Positions 18,041 through 27,476 of a stretch of DNA of 64,000 bases are shown piece after piece. The DNA is taken from contig NZ_NKJI01000014.1 in NCBI RefSeq assembly GCF_002277815.1, forward strand, positions 100,709-164,708, written 5' to 3'. Position numbers and translations under genes: made by a program. This stretch comes from Pseudomonas sp. ERMR1:02 (GTDB lineage Bacteria; Pseudomonadota; Gammaproteobacteria; Pseudomonadales; Pseudomonadaceae). Position 1 is the stretch's first letter. The number at the start of each line of letters is the position of its first letter. The notes beneath the pieces were generated by a model. The model saw only the letters and a program-made list of their open reading frames with translations, made no database searches and had not been told where the DNA came from.

Positions 18041-18116
18041 ATCGCGATCCCAAATACAGCCTTGGCATTTCGGACGCTAGTCACGGCACTGATCCAGGTC
18101 TTTTGTCAAATACCAA

Positions 18117-18124
18117 TGGATCCA
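18117..18124. promoter_or_regulatory. VanR operator candidate, upstream of vanA (distal)
   Basis: The palindrome TGGATCCA lies in the context CCAATGGATCCACT, 92 bp before the vanA start. It matches the core of the known VanR operator ATTGGATCCAAT. A second copy follows at 18180. Confidence 0.6.
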
Positions 18125-18150
18125 CTAGTGTCTGTAAATAGGCGTAATGC

Positions 18151-18180
18151 TTGACTTTAACGCGGATATACAGATTTAAT
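18151..18180 (+). promoter_or_regulatory. Predicted vanAB promoter
   Basis: TTGACT at 18151-18156 and TTTAAT at 18175-18180 are separated by 18 bp and lie between the two VanR-type palindromes, so repressor binding would block RNA polymerase. Prediction by eye only. Confidence 0.45.
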
Positions 18181-18187
18181 GGATCCA
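18180..18187. promoter_or_regulatory. VanR operator candidate, upstream of vanA (proximal)
   Basis: A second TGGATCCA palindrome (context TTTAATGGATCCACAA) overlaps the end of the predicted -10 element and ends 28 bp before the vanA start codon. Confidence 0.6.
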
Positions 18188-18215
18188 CAAAAACAAGCCT
18201 GCGCTGGAGATCTTC

Positions 18216-19274
18216 ATGTATCCGAGAAACACCTGGTATGTCGCCTGCACCCCGGACGAGATCACTGAAAAGCCCCTGGGGCGGCAAATTTGCGGTGAGA
18301 AAATCGTCTTCTATCGAGGCCATGAGGGGCGTGTTGCCGCCGTCGAGGATTTTTGCCCGCATCGCGGCGCCCCCTTATCGCTTGGGTATGTCGAGAATGG
18401 CAACCTGGTCTGTGGGTACCACGGTCTGGTGATGGGCTGTGACGGCAAGACTGTTGAAATGCCGGGTCAACGCGTACGGGGCTTTCCGTGCAACAAGATT
18501 TACGCGGTCGAAGAGCGTTACGGTTTTATCTGGGTCTGGCCTGGGGAGCAGGACAAGGCTGACCCCGCGCTGATTCATCACTTGGAATGGGCTGTCAGTG
18601 ATGAGTGGGCCTACGGCGGTGGGTTGTTTCACATCGGCTGCGACTATCGCCTGATGATCGATAACCTGATGGACCTCACCCACGAAACCTACGTGCACGC
18701 CTCCAGCATTGGCCAGAAAGAGATCGATGAAGTGCAGCCGGTCACCACGGTTCAGGGGGACGAAGTTGTCACGGCACGCCACATGGAAAACATCATGGCG
18801 CCACCGTTCTGGCGCATGGCCCTGCGTGGCAACAACCTGGCCGACGATGTGCCGGTGGACCGTTGGCAGATCTGCCGCTTCAGCCCGCCCAGTCACGTAT
18901 TGATCGAAGTGGGCGTCGCCCATGCCGGCAAGGGCGGTTACCACGCAGAGCCGCAACATAAGGCGGCGAGCATCGTGGTCGACTTCATTACCCCGGAAAC
19001 CGACACCTCGATCTGGTACTTCTGGGGCATGGCGCGCAACTTCAAACCCCATGACCAGGACTTGACCGCCAGCATTCGCGAGGGCCAGGGAAAGATCTTC
19101 AGCGAAGATCTGGACATGCTCGAGCAACAGCAGAAAAACCTACTGGCCAATCCTCAACGCAACTTGCTCAAGCTCAACATCGATGCTGGTGGGGTGCAGT
19201 CCAGGCGTGTGCTGGAACGCATCATTGCCCGTGAGCGCGCACCGGAAATTGAGCTTATTACGTCGGTCAAATAG
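18216..19274 (+). CDS. vanA: Vanillate O-demethylase, oxygenase subunit
   Basis: This 352-residue Rieske non-heme iron oxygenase has the Rieske cluster ligands C47-P-H49 and C66-G-Y-H69. The mononuclear iron region is DNLMDLTHETYVHASSIG. Length and sequence fit VanA, which with VanB converts vanillate to protocatechuate and formaldehyde. The next gene is the matching reductase, and the divergent or convergent neighbours are vanR, a porin and an aromatic acid transporter. Two VanR-type operators precede it. Syringate is also a known substrate of some VanA enzymes, relevant to the gallate genes downstream. Confidence 0.92.
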   Translation: MYPRNTWYVACTPDEITEKPLGRQICGEKIVFYRGHEGRVAAVEDFCPHRGAPLSLGYVENGNLVCGYHGLVMGCDGKTVEMPGQRVRGFPCNKIYAVEERYGFIWVWPGEQDKADPALIHHLEWAVSDEWAYGGGLFHIGCDYRLMIDNLMDLTHETYVHASSIGQKEIDEVQPVTTVQGDEVVTARHMENIMAPPFWRMALRGNNLADDVPVDRWQICRFSPPSHVLIEVGVAHAGKGGYHAEPQHKAASIVVDFITPETDTSIWYFWGMARNFKPHDQDLTASIREGQGKIFSEDLDMLEQQQKNLLANPQRNLLKLNIDAGGVQSRRVLERIIARERAPEIELITSVK

Positions 19275-19360
19275 CGAAGGGGAGTTCCCTTGAACTCCGT
19301 CTGACCACTCCCATTCCTATTGTTCGCGGCTACTGCGGTAGCTGGTCCTGAAGGTGCGAC

Positions 19361-20311
19361 ATGATTGAAGTCGTCGTGACATCCCGCAACAACGAAGCAT
19401 TGGATATTTGCAGCTACGAGTTGACCTGCGCACGAGGAGGGCCATTGCCCAGCTTCAGTGCGGGGGCTCATATCGACGTGCACTTGCCCAGCGGACTGAT
19501 CCGCCAGTACTCACTGTGCAATCATCCGCAAGAGCGCCATCGCTACCTGATCGGCGTGCTCAAGGATGCCGCCTCGCGCGGTGGTTCTCAGAGCATGCAT
19601 GAGCTGATCAACAGTGGCGATCGGCTGTTCATCAGCGAGCCACGTAACCTTTTTCCGTTGGTGGGAGAGGGAAGGCGCAGCCTGTTGTTCGCCGGCGGCA
19701 TCGGCATTACCCCGATTCTGTCCATGGCCGAGCAACTGGCCCACAGCGGTGCCGATTTCGAATTGCATTACTGTGCTCGCTCCAGTGGACGTGCGGCTTT
19801 TGTCGAACGACTGAAAGGGTCATCTTTTTCCGATCGCGTGCATTTGCACTTCGATGAGGAAGTCGAGTCGCGCCTGAACGCCGCCGAGGTTTTGGCAAAC
19901 CCGGCGCCGGACGTGCATCTATATGTCTGTGGCCCTTCGGGTTTCATGCAGCATGTGCTTGACAGCGCCAAAGCCCAGGGTTGGAGAGACGGACAGTTGC
20001 ACCGTGAATACTTCGCTGCGGCACCGGTGGACGCCAGTGCCGATGGGGCGTTCCAGGTCAAGCTTGGCGGTAGCGGGCAGGTGTTCGACATTCCGGCCGA
20101 CAAGACGGTGGTCCAGGTGCTGGAGAGCTACGGTGTAGAGATTCCTGTTTCGTGCGAGCAGGGTGTTTGTGGAACCTGCCTGACCCGTGTGCTGGAAGGG
20201 GTGCCCGATCACCGCGACCTGTTTCTCACCGAAGACGAGCAGGCCGCCAATGATCAATTCACGCCCTGCTGTTCGAGGGCCAAATCGGCGCTGTTGGTGC
20301 TGGACCTCTGA
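19361..20311 (+). CDS. vanB: Vanillate O-demethylase, reductase subunit
   Basis: This 316-residue class IA oxygenase reductase has an FMN-binding RQYSLCNHP, an NAD-binding FAGGIGITPILSMAEQL and a C-terminal plant-type [2Fe-2S] domain (CEQGVCGTCLTRVLEG, with a later Cys in FTPCCS). It passes electrons from NADH to the VanA Rieske centre. It lies 86 nt downstream of vanA and ends 9 nt before the convergent vanR gene. Confidence 0.92.
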   Translation: MIEVVVTSRNNEALDICSYELTCARGGPLPSFSAGAHIDVHLPSGLIRQYSLCNHPQERHRYLIGVLKDAASRGGSQSMHELINSGDRLFISEPRNLFPLVGEGRRSLLFAGGIGITPILSMAEQLAHSGADFELHYCARSSGRAAFVERLKGSSFSDRVHLHFDEEVESRLNAAEVLANPAPDVHLYVCGPSGFMQHVLDSAKAQGWRDGQLHREYFAAAPVDASADGAFQVKLGGSGQVFDIPADKTVVQVLESYGVEIPVSCEQGVCGTCLTRVLEGVPDHRDLFLTEDEQAANDQFTPCCSRAKSALLVLDL

Positions 20312-20320
20312 ACCAGTCGT

Positions 20321-21034
20321 TTACTCGCCGCGCGCGATCACCTTTATCCGTTCGCTAGTGCTGCCAGCACCAAACACCTCGGCGTAGCGCAGGGTCGCAT
20401 TGGCATGCTCGCGCATGATGGCTTCCGCGCGGGCGCCCTGGCGGCTGACCAGCGCATCGAACACCGAGTGGTGTTGCATGTGGGCGAAGTTGAAGCGCCG
20501 GTATTCGCGCACCATGTCTTCGCGATCGATGGCCAGCGCCGATACCGAGGCAAAGGGGCGATGGTCGTTGCGCGCCAGGGCTTCGGCGATGGCCGGGTTA
20601 GCGCTGCTTTCGACGATCACCTGATGAAAGCGCATGTTGAGGTCATGGAATACCTCAAGGTCCTCTTCTGTCACATAGCCTTTGTCGAACAGTGCGTCGC
20701 CTTGCACCAAGCACTCGCGCAGCGCCGCCTGCGCCTGTTCGCTCAATCCACGCTCGGCACTCTGCCGTGCGGCCAGCCCCTCCAATACCCCACGCACTTC
20801 CACGGCCCCGGCGATATCGTCGGCGCTCAGCGAGCGCACCTGATAACCCCGTCCGCCATGGCGCACCAGCAAGCCTTCCTGTTCGAGGGTAAGGAAAGCC
20901 ATGCGTACCGGCATGCGCGAGACACCGAAGCGTTCCGCTGTAGGTATTTCCATCAGCCGCTCGCCGGCCGCCAGTTCGCCCGAGGCAATCATTTTGCGCA
21001 GTGCGACCAGCACCATTTGACCGGGTTTACTCAT
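20321..21034 (-). CDS. vanR: GntR/FCD-family repressor of vanillate genes
   Basis: This 237-residue protein starts at 21034 (MSKPGQMVLVALRKMIASGE); the frame is open further upstream but family members begin here. The winged helix (AERFGVSRMPVRMAFLTLEQ, then EGLLVRHGGRGYQV) is followed by an FCD effector domain with the FHDLNMRFHQVIVESSANPA and HHSVFDALVSRQ helices. VanR represses vanAB and transporter genes until vanillate binds. TGGATCCA palindromes before vanA and before vanK are its likely sites. Confidence 0.88.
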   Translation of the reverse strand: MSKPGQMVLVALRKMIASGELAAGERLMEIPTAERFGVSRMPVRMAFLTLEQEGLLVRHGGRGYQVRSLSADDIAGAVEVRGVLEGLAARQSAERGLSEQAQAALRECLVQGDALFDKGYVTEEDLEVFHDLNMRFHQVIVESSANPAIAEALARNDHRPFASVSALAIDREDMVREYRRFNFAHMQHHSVFDALVSRQGARAEAIMREHANATLRYAEVFGAGSTSERIKVIARGE

Positions 21035-21121
21035 GCAGGCGACTTCCAGAGAGGTGGGTCGCCATAGTAACGCAAGGAGGGGCAAGCTGCAGGGGCGACG
21101 AGCGCCCCTGGAGGAAGGCGA

Positions 21122-22371
21122 TCAGAGGGACAACGGGTAGCTGATGATCACGCGGGTCTGGTCGAGGTCGCTATTGAAACTGCGACGGTTGGTGGCATTG
21201 TTGACACGCACGCTGAGGTTTTTCAGCGGGCCACTTTGCAGGGTGTAGCTGACTTCGGTGTCACGTTCCCATTCCTTGCCATTGCTTCCAACCTTGGTGG
21301 TGGCGTTGTCGCCGTGGCCGTAGCGGGTCATCAGCAAAAGGCCGGGGATACCGATGGTGGCGAAGTCGTAGTCATAGCGAGCCTGCCAGGAGCGTTCATC
21401 GGCGTTGCTGAAATTGCCGTTGAACATGTCGTTGCCCAAAGTCCGACCGCTACTGCCATAGACCGACATCCAGCCGGTATCGCCGCTGACCTTCTGCAGG
21501 CCAAGGTACAGGGTATGACCGCCGAGCCTGGCCGAGAATAACCCGTAGGCGGTGTGGCTTTGCACATTGCCGATACGTGCGCTGCCGTCTTCCTTGTCGA
21601 TGAAATACCCCAGGTTGGCGGCGAGGGCCCAGTCACCGAACGTCTGCTTATGCAGCAGGTTCAGGTAGCTTTGCTGGTAGATGTCTTCGAGTTGCGAGTG
21701 CCAGGCGCCGATCTGGGTTTGCTGGTCATTGAAGCGGTAATCGGCGCCTGCATACTTGAAACTGTTCGACGTAACGGCAGGAGCAGCCCAGGCAGAGAGG
21801 TCTTGCATGTCGGAGGAGTTGCGCAGGCTCACGGCGGTGTATCGACCCGCCTGCAGATTCAGCCCTGGAAGCTCCCGGGACACCAACTGGGTACCCCGGA
21901 AGGTCTGGGGCAGCAGGCGGCCGTCATCGTAGCGCAGCAGCGGAATGTCCGGCATGAGCTCACCGTGCAGCAGCTCGGTGGCGGATAAACGCATTTTTGC
22001 CGCCACGCCAGCGCGCCCGTAGTTGTCGGCGGAGCGCCCATCGTCGTGCACCGGCAACAGTTCCGAACCGCTGCGTTGCGGGCCGCTGTCGAGCTTAATG
22101 CCGAGCATGGCTATACCATCAAGGCCAAAGCCGAGCGTGCCAGGTGTATAGCCGGAATTGAATTTGAGGATGGCGCCTTGAGCCCATTCTTCTACCTTGC
22201 TCTTGCTGGCGCCCGGGTCCCGGAAATCACGATTGAAATAGTAATTTCGCAGCATTAGGCTGGTCTTGGAATCTTCGAAAAAACCTTCGCTTTCGGCATT
22301 GGCGCAAGGTATCAGGGCAAGCGCCATTGCACCGCCGAGCAGGGCCCGGGAGGGAGGGGGAAGCTAGTCAT
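21122..22371 (-). pseudogene. vanP: OprD-family outer-membrane porin (vanillate porin), frameshift in signal peptide
   Basis: About 415 residues. The mature part carries OprD hallmarks: EGFFEDSKTSLMLRNYYFNR, LKFNSGYTPGTLGFGLDGIA, and the C-terminal beta-strand VIISYPLSL. The natural start is ATG 22371, reading MTSFPLP and then SRALLGGAMALALIPCANA if one base is restored near 22350-22354. As given, the signal peptide is out of frame with the barrel. The gene lies between vanR and vanK and should let vanillate cross the outer membrane. A sequencing deletion is likely. Confidence 0.8.
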
Positions 22372-22438
22372 TATTGTTATGTTCCTGGGAGGACGTAGTC
22401 TGTAGCGGGGCGGCCCCCGCTACCTCTTTGCAAGGGTG

Positions 22439-23773
22439 TCAGGCCCGGCTGAGTTGGGTGTCAGGCTGTGGTTGGGCGCCTGGCCGAAGTGCCAGAAGCA
22501 CAACGGCGGCGATGACGAAAACCACGGCAAACACCCCATACAGGTGCAAGGGTTGCCAGCCGCTGTCCAGCAACAGACCGGCGACGGTCGGCGAAAGAAT
22601 CGCGCCAATACGCCCGATACCGATGCCCCAACCAACCCCCGTCGCGCGCACCGAAGCGTCATAGACAATCGGCGACAACGCGTACAGCCCCGCCACGCAG
22701 CCGTTGGAAAACAGGCCGATCAACAGACCCAGGCCGAGCGCCATTGACACCGATGAAGCCGAGCCGACGAACAACACCAGCAAGCCTGCGGTCATCAGCA
22801 TGAACAGCGACAGCACGCGAGTCAGCCGCCAGCGCGAGGCCATGCCGCCAATCAGTGCCGCGCCGAAAATACCGCCGACGCTCAGCAACACTCCGCCGCT
22901 GATGCCTTGTTGTGCCGACAACCCTGCCGCTACCAGCAGCTTCGGCGTCCAGCTCATCACGAAGTAGAAGCCGAACATCACCAGGAAGAACAGCAACCAG
23001 ATCAGCAGGGTGGTGCGCCGCGAGGCCGGTGAGAGCAACTGCGCCACGCGTCCGCGGCCCGAGGTCGGCGCTGTCGCGGCGATGGGCAAGTCGCGCAGGG
23101 CGGGCTGGCCGAGGTGGGCGGCCAGACGATTGACCCGTGCCAAGGCGTTGACGGGACGGCGGGCAATCAGAAAATCCAGCGACTCAGGCAAGTACAGCAG
23201 CACCAGGGGAATCACCGCCAGGGTCACGGCGCCACCGAAGATGAACACCGAGCGCCAGCCAAAGTGCGTCAGCAGCCACACCGACAACAAGCCCCCAAGG
23301 GTCGCGCCCAAGGCATAACCGGTAGATTGCAGGCTGACCGCCAATCCTCGCCAGCGTTTGTTGGCGTACTCACTGGCAATCACGTTGCTGCTGGCCAGGA
23401 TCCCGCCAATGCCCAGCCCGGTCAGCCCGCGCAGCATCGCCAGTTGCACGGGGGTCTGGCTCAGCGCCGACAACAGCATGCCGACCCCGGAGAGCAGCAA
23501 GCAAAACAGGATCAGTGGGCGACGACCAAAGCGATCCGCCCATGGCGCAATGAACAGAGAGCCTGCCGCCATGCCAAACAATCCGGCACTCAACAACAAG
23601 CCGATCTGTGCCCCGTTCAGGCCCCATTCGGCAGACACCGAGGAGGCCGTGAAGGCCATCACCAGCACGTCGAAGCCATCAATCATGTTCAGAACAATGC
23701 AGATGCCCACGGCCAGCCACTGGAATGGCGCCATTGGCCGCTCATCCACCACGCTCTTCAGATCGACAGTCAT
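22439..23773 (-). CDS. vanK: AAHS-family aromatic acid:H+ symporter (vanillate transporter)
   Basis: This 444-residue MFS protein starts at 23773 (MTVDLKSVVDERPMAPFQWL) behind GAGGGG. It has 12 predicted membrane segments, the aromatic-acid symporter DGFDVLVMAFTASSVSAEWG in TM1 (key Asp), and the MFS loop WADRFGRRPLIL. PcaK/VanK proteins import protocatechuate, 4-hydroxybenzoate or vanillate. Its location in the van cluster and the VanR-type palindrome upstream support vanillate. Confidence 0.85.
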   Translation of the reverse strand: MTVDLKSVVDERPMAPFQWLAVGICIVLNMIDGFDVLVMAFTASSVSAEWGLNGAQIGLLLSAGLFGMAAGSLFIAPWADRFGRRPLILFCLLLSGVGMLLSALSQTPVQLAMLRGLTGLGIGGILASSNVIASEYANKRWRGLAVSLQSTGYALGATLGGLLSVWLLTHFGWRSVFIFGGAVTLAVIPLVLLYLPESLDFLIARRPVNALARVNRLAAHLGQPALRDLPIAATAPTSGRGRVAQLLSPASRRTTLLIWLLFFLVMFGFYFVMSWTPKLLVAAGLSAQQGISGGVLLSVGGIFGAALIGGMASRWRLTRVLSLFMLMTAGLLVLFVGSASSVSMALGLGLLIGLFSNGCVAGLYALSPIVYDASVRATGVGWGIGIGRIGAILSPTVAGLLLDSGWQPLHLYGVFAVVFVIAAVVLLALRPGAQPQPDTQLSRA

Positions 23774-24164
23774 GGTCGCCCCTCGATACGAGGTTGCGTA
23801 CAGGTAAAGCTGCAATGGCACACGAAGGTGGGTACAAGCCAAGGCTTGAGCCCGATTGAGAAGTCACTCATCACGACACCCTTGTTATTTTTATGAGCGG
23901 GCAGGCGTAGTACCTGACACCGGTTGGCGCCAGTCAATCAATTTATGGATCCATTGAAAAGTACTTGCTAGAAAAAACTTATCTGTATTTTTCTATAAAT
24001 AGAAGAAAACCGTTTTAAAACAATAACATACGCAAAGTTTAAATGGTTCGATTATCGAACAATGCAGAATTTATTTTTCAAAGGGATCCATTGGTTGGAG
24101 GCAAACTCGCAGGTGGCTGCTTTCATCTGGTGACCGAGTCCGTTCCGAAAAGCATTCACTGACA
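23774..24164. other. vanK upstream region with AT-rich tract
   Basis: This gap contains a strongly AT-rich stretch (23960-24070) and GGATCC-type boxes at 23946 and 24083. From about 24090 onward the sequence looks like the left portion of the IS3-type element that contains the group II intron. No gene is visible. Confidence 0.45.
23946..23953. promoter_or_regulatory. VanR operator candidate upstream of vanK
   Basis: TGGATCCA in the context TTTATGGATCCATTGA, 173 bp upstream of the vanK start codon. It is the same palindrome as the two before vanA. A weaker relative, GGGATCCA, lies at 24083-24090. Confidence 0.55.
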
Positions 24165-24262
24165 GTGCTCAATGCCGAGTGAGCTGGCGCAAGCGGAGCA
24201 GATGGTTCGGGAGGTGATCTTGATCTACAACCAGGAGCGCCCGCACTTGGCTTTAAATCGGC
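24165..24262 (+). pseudogene. IS3-family transposase (orfB) C-terminal exon, left part
   Basis: The frame reads SELAQAEQMVREVILIYNQE and then RPHLALNR, the classic C-terminal end of IS3-group OrfB. It is interrupted at 24262/24263 by the group II intron. Joining 24262 to 26087 continues exactly in frame (codon C|AA). Upstream of about 24165 an in-frame TGA occurs and the rest of the transposase is missing, so the IS was already a fragment. Confidence 0.8.
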
Positions 24263-26086
24263 ATAGGGGGCGGCCTTCATAGGCCGCTCCCCTGCCACAC
24301 CACCCGGCATGCGGGTCCGCACCGGGCGGTTCGAGAGATTGAGGTTATGAGAGTCGCACCAGACCCAGTCTGTCGAACCACGCCACATTCAACACTCGAT
24401 TGAGCTCAAAGCGGCTGTTACGCCACCAGCTATGAGAGTTGGCCGCCACTTTCCGAGCCGTTTGGCTGCTGGCTCCCAACCCCCGCAGTTCGCGGTAAAT
24501 CGTCGGACCACGCCTCCATTGTTTAAGCTGGATCGCTCGCAATCGGTGTCGCATCCACTCGTCCAGCTCTCGCCAGATTTTCGGCGTTTGTGACAACCCG
24601 AAGTAAGTTTTCCAGCCCATAAGATAAGGGCGTAGGTTCTCGACAACTTGTCGCAGACTGCGACCGCCTGAGCGACGGGTGAGTTCGCGTATCCGTTGTT
24701 TGAACTGCTTGCGCGCCTTGACCGCCACTGCTCTTTTGACGCCTTGTGGAGAAGCCCAGAAGGCGTATCCCAGAAACTTGCGGCCAAACGCGCTCGCCAC
24801 CGCACTCTTGCTCTCGTTGACGCTCAAGTGCAGCCTTTCATACAGACGCTTCAGCAAGTCCATCACCCGTTGCCCCGCCTTATGACTGCGGACATACACA
24901 TTCGCATCGTCGGCATAGCGCACGAAGCAATGACCTCGACGCTCAAGCTCCCGATCCACTTCGTCCAGCAGCACATTCGCCAGCAACGGCGACAGCGGAC
25001 CGCCTTGCGGCGCCCCGCAGCGGCTTTTCTCGACCACGTCATTGATCAGCGTTCCCGCATCCAGATAAGCCCGGATCAAGCGAACAACCGCCCGGTCCGC
25101 GATCCTTTTGCCTAGACGATCAATCAAAATGTCGTGATCGACCCGGTCAAAGAACTTCTCCAGATCAACATCCACCACCACTCTGCGCCCTGAAGACACA
25201 TGACGCTGAGCCGCTAGAACGGCATCCTGCGCCGAGCGCCCCGGGCGAAAGCCGTAGCTATGTTCACTGAACGTCGGATCGAGTATTGGCTGCAAGACTT
25301 GCAGGAACGCTTGTTGGATCAAGCGGTCGGTGACCGTGGGAATACCCAACTCGCGCTGACCGCCGTCAGGTTTGGGAATGACCACTCGGCGTACCGGACT
25401 GGGCCGGTAGACACCTGATAGAAGCTGTTCACGAATTGTTGGCCATCGAGTCAGCAGATGCTCGGCGGTCTGTTCAATATCCAGACCGTCGACTCCCGCC
25501 GCACCTTTGTTGGCCTTGACCCGCTTCCACGCCCGTTTCAGGTTTTCTCTCGCAAAGGCCCGCTCCAGCAGCCCTTGCCCTGCGTTGTCGGGTTCATTTT
25601 GCGGGCGATTGACCTCGTCGCTGACGGAGCTTCTCACGGTTTCACCGTTCGCAGTCTCTATCCGCCCCGCGTTTGGCAGGCATCTGACTTCCGGTCGTTC
25701 GCATCAACATGGCCTATAACGCTTTCTCTCGTTCGGCCCTTCGTCAAAAAAAAGACTACTACGGCCTCTGCTGACTTCTCGCTCCGGCTTACGCCGTCGC
25801 CCTTTCAGGCACGAGGCGAGATCTCCCCAGGTAAGAACGCAATCCTTCCCCGCACAACCGCCGGATTTACGTTGCCGCCCTTTGACCACAAGAGCTTTGC
25901 GATTTATTGCCCGCTCGCCCTGGTCGGCATCGCCTTATATCCGGTTCTTGTCCATCGGCTCACGGTTTCGATTCACGCTTCCTCCCCACACTCGGTCACC
26001 CTCATGCAGTTGCGCTTCACTTCGTTCGCTGTGGTCAGCTCACGGCGGGACTTTCACCCACAAGATTGCGCCCATGCTGGGCGCAC
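24263..26086 (-). mobile_element. Complete group II intron (minus strand) inside an IS3 remnant
   Basis: On the minus strand the element begins GTGCGCCCAGCATGGGCGCA at 26086, a classic group II intron 5' end, followed by GTGGGTGAAAGTCCC. It ends CCCCCTAT at 24263. A domain V-like hairpin (starting GAACCGCCCGGTGCGGACCC) spans about 24294-24335, and a domain VI-like stem follows. The intron ORF lies between. Length is 1824 bp. The boundaries are confirmed by the in-frame rejoining of the interrupted transposase on the opposite strand. Both RNA ends and the maturase look intact, so it may be mobile. Confidence 0.88.
24345..25637 (-). CDS. ltrA: Group II intron-encoded reverse transcriptase/maturase
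   Basis: This 430-residue protein begins MRSSVSDEVNRPQNEPDNAG. RT motifs are in order: NKGAAGVDGLDIEQ, RRVVIPKPDGGQRELGIPTV, HSYGFRPGRSAQDAV, VVDVDLEKFFDRVDHD, GAPQGGPLSPLLANVLLDE and the catalytic RYADDANVYV. A thumb and maturase X domain follow (LRPYLMGWKTYFGL, then MRHRLRAIQLKQWRRG). No HNH endonuclease domain is visible at the C-terminus. It splices the host intron and primes reverse transcription during mobility. Confidence 0.92.
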   Translation of the reverse strand: MRSSVSDEVNRPQNEPDNAGQGLLERAFARENLKRAWKRVKANKGAAGVDGLDIEQTAEHLLTRWPTIREQLLSGVYRPSPVRRVVIPKPDGGQRELGIPTVTDRLIQQAFLQVLQPILDPTFSEHSYGFRPGRSAQDAVLAAQRHVSSGRRVVVDVDLEKFFDRVDHDILIDRLGKRIADRAVVRLIRAYLDAGTLINDVVEKSRCGAPQGGPLSPLLANVLLDEVDRELERRGHCFVRYADDANVYVRSHKAGQRVMDLLKRLYERLHLSVNESKSAVASAFGRKFLGYAFWASPQGVKRAVAVKARKQFKQRIRELTRRSGGRSLRQVVENLRPYLMGWKTYFGLSQTPKIWRELDEWMRHRLRAIQLKQWRRGPTIYRELRGLGASSQTARKVAANSHSWWRNSRFELNRVLNVAWFDRLGLVRLS

Positions 26087-26127
26087 AATACAAAACGCCC
26101 GATGCGGTGCATCGAGCGTTGGGGTGA
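26087..26127 (+). pseudogene. IS3-family transposase (orfB) C-terminal exon, right part
   Basis: Directly after the intron boundary the plus strand reads (Q)YKTPDAVHRALG and stop, the last residues of the transposase whose left part ends at 24262. It completes the reconstructed OrfB tail. Confidence 0.8.
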
Positions 26128-26167
26128 AACAGACCTGTTTCAGGACTAGGCAGCTTGTGATACTCGA

Positions 26168-27324
26168 TCAGGAAGTGCGGCCGCCTAGTGTTTGCGCTAC
26201 CCAATCAGCGATGTAGTGAGCTGCGTTGATACTGTTATCGAAACTTGCATGCTGCACGCCACCTTCGCGCTCGGTGAAAATCTTCAGCTCGCGTTTAGGG
26301 CTATTTACTAGTTGCTCGTAGGTGCGATATGCCCACTTAAGCGGAATCTGTGAGTCTTTCGAGCCGTGAGTAACCAGAAATGGCACCTTAATTCGGTCGA
26401 GCACGCCGTCGAGGTGGACGTTTTCGGCAATGCGCATGAAGTCTTCCTGATCTTTTGCGCCCCAAACCCAGCATACGTGCGCCCAATAATGGGGAACTGG
26501 GAAAGTGCCCTCATTTTCCATGCGCCGCTTCTGCACGTCACGCCAGTCGTGGTTCGCACCCCAGGAGACGCCGCACGCAAAGCGTGGTTCAAAGGCTACT
26601 GCGCGGGGCTGTAGTAGCCGCCCAGGGAGACTCCTTCCATGCCAATACGCTTTGCATCGACGTCGGCGCGGGTTTCCAGCCAGTCAACTACGCGACTTGC
26701 CCAATGCTCGCTGTCATAGCGAGCAGTCAGGTTGTGCAGACGCAACGCTTCGCCTGTGCCTGGTTGATCAATGATCAACGACGATACACCGCGCTTGGCG
26801 AGCGCCGCCGGCAGCCCTACGAGATACTTCATCTCTTTGGTGGAGTCCAAGCCATTGAGCTGCACCAGAATCGGTGCTGGACCATCAACACCTTCCGCAC
26901 GCACTAGCAGGCCGCTGATGTGCGCGCCCTCATAAGGGATCTCTACGCGTTCGCAGTTTTCTCTGCCCAGATCGATCCCACGGGCAAAATTCTGCAGCGC
27001 GAGTTGGTACATTTCGGCACGGCCAGGGGCACCATGGGCTTGCAAGCGCTCGCCAGTCAGGTAGTAGTTAGACGCGCGTTTGTATTTTTCACCTGCGGAC
27101 AGAAGTCGGCCTGCGGCCTGGTCTTCTTCAGCCATGCTACAAAGCTTGTTTGCCATCTTCGACCAGGTTTCGCGGAAGGCTGTAGTGCCGGCTGCATCGG
27201 GTTGTTTGGCTGCTTCAGTGAGCGGCTGGCACATCTCTTCGATCTCGCCCATTCGGGCGCCCATCTCGATAGACAGATTTACGGAGAGGTCCCAAACATA
27301 GTTTGTGGGGAAGTAACGAAACAT
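26168..27324 (-). pseudogene. Alpha/beta hydrolase (C-C hydrolase / FrsA-like), one-base gap
   Basis: About 385 residues when repaired. The N-terminal lid (to residue about 130) precedes ERVEIPYEGAHISGLLVRAE, an oxyanion-type LVQLNGLDSTKEM and the nucleophile elbow GVSLGGYY near residue 236. The frame breaks at GGGG 26605-26608; adding one base gives SPRAVAFEPRFACGVSWGAN, which rejoins DVQKRRMENEGTFP and the catalytic Asp/His end (THGSKDSQIP, GGVQHASFD). Related enzymes include 2,6-dihydroxypseudooxynicotine hydrolase, which splits C-C bonds. It would suit a ring-cleavage product of this cluster. A sequencing gap is likely. Confidence 0.7.
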
Positions 27325-27476
27325 TGTTTTTGTCCTTGTTATGAACAGTGGCTGGGTCCGTACTCATGCAGACAAGCACGAACAATCAGGACAACAACGG
27401 TATACAGCGGCATTGGTATTTGGCCAGTCGAGAGTTTGGATGGCAGGTATCAAAAATTGTGATCGTTGCTGGCTAT

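Noticed and set aside
20405..21067. 220-residue plus-strand frame over vanR
   Set aside because: It mirrors the vanR coding sequence and has no recognisable domain; high-GC shadow.
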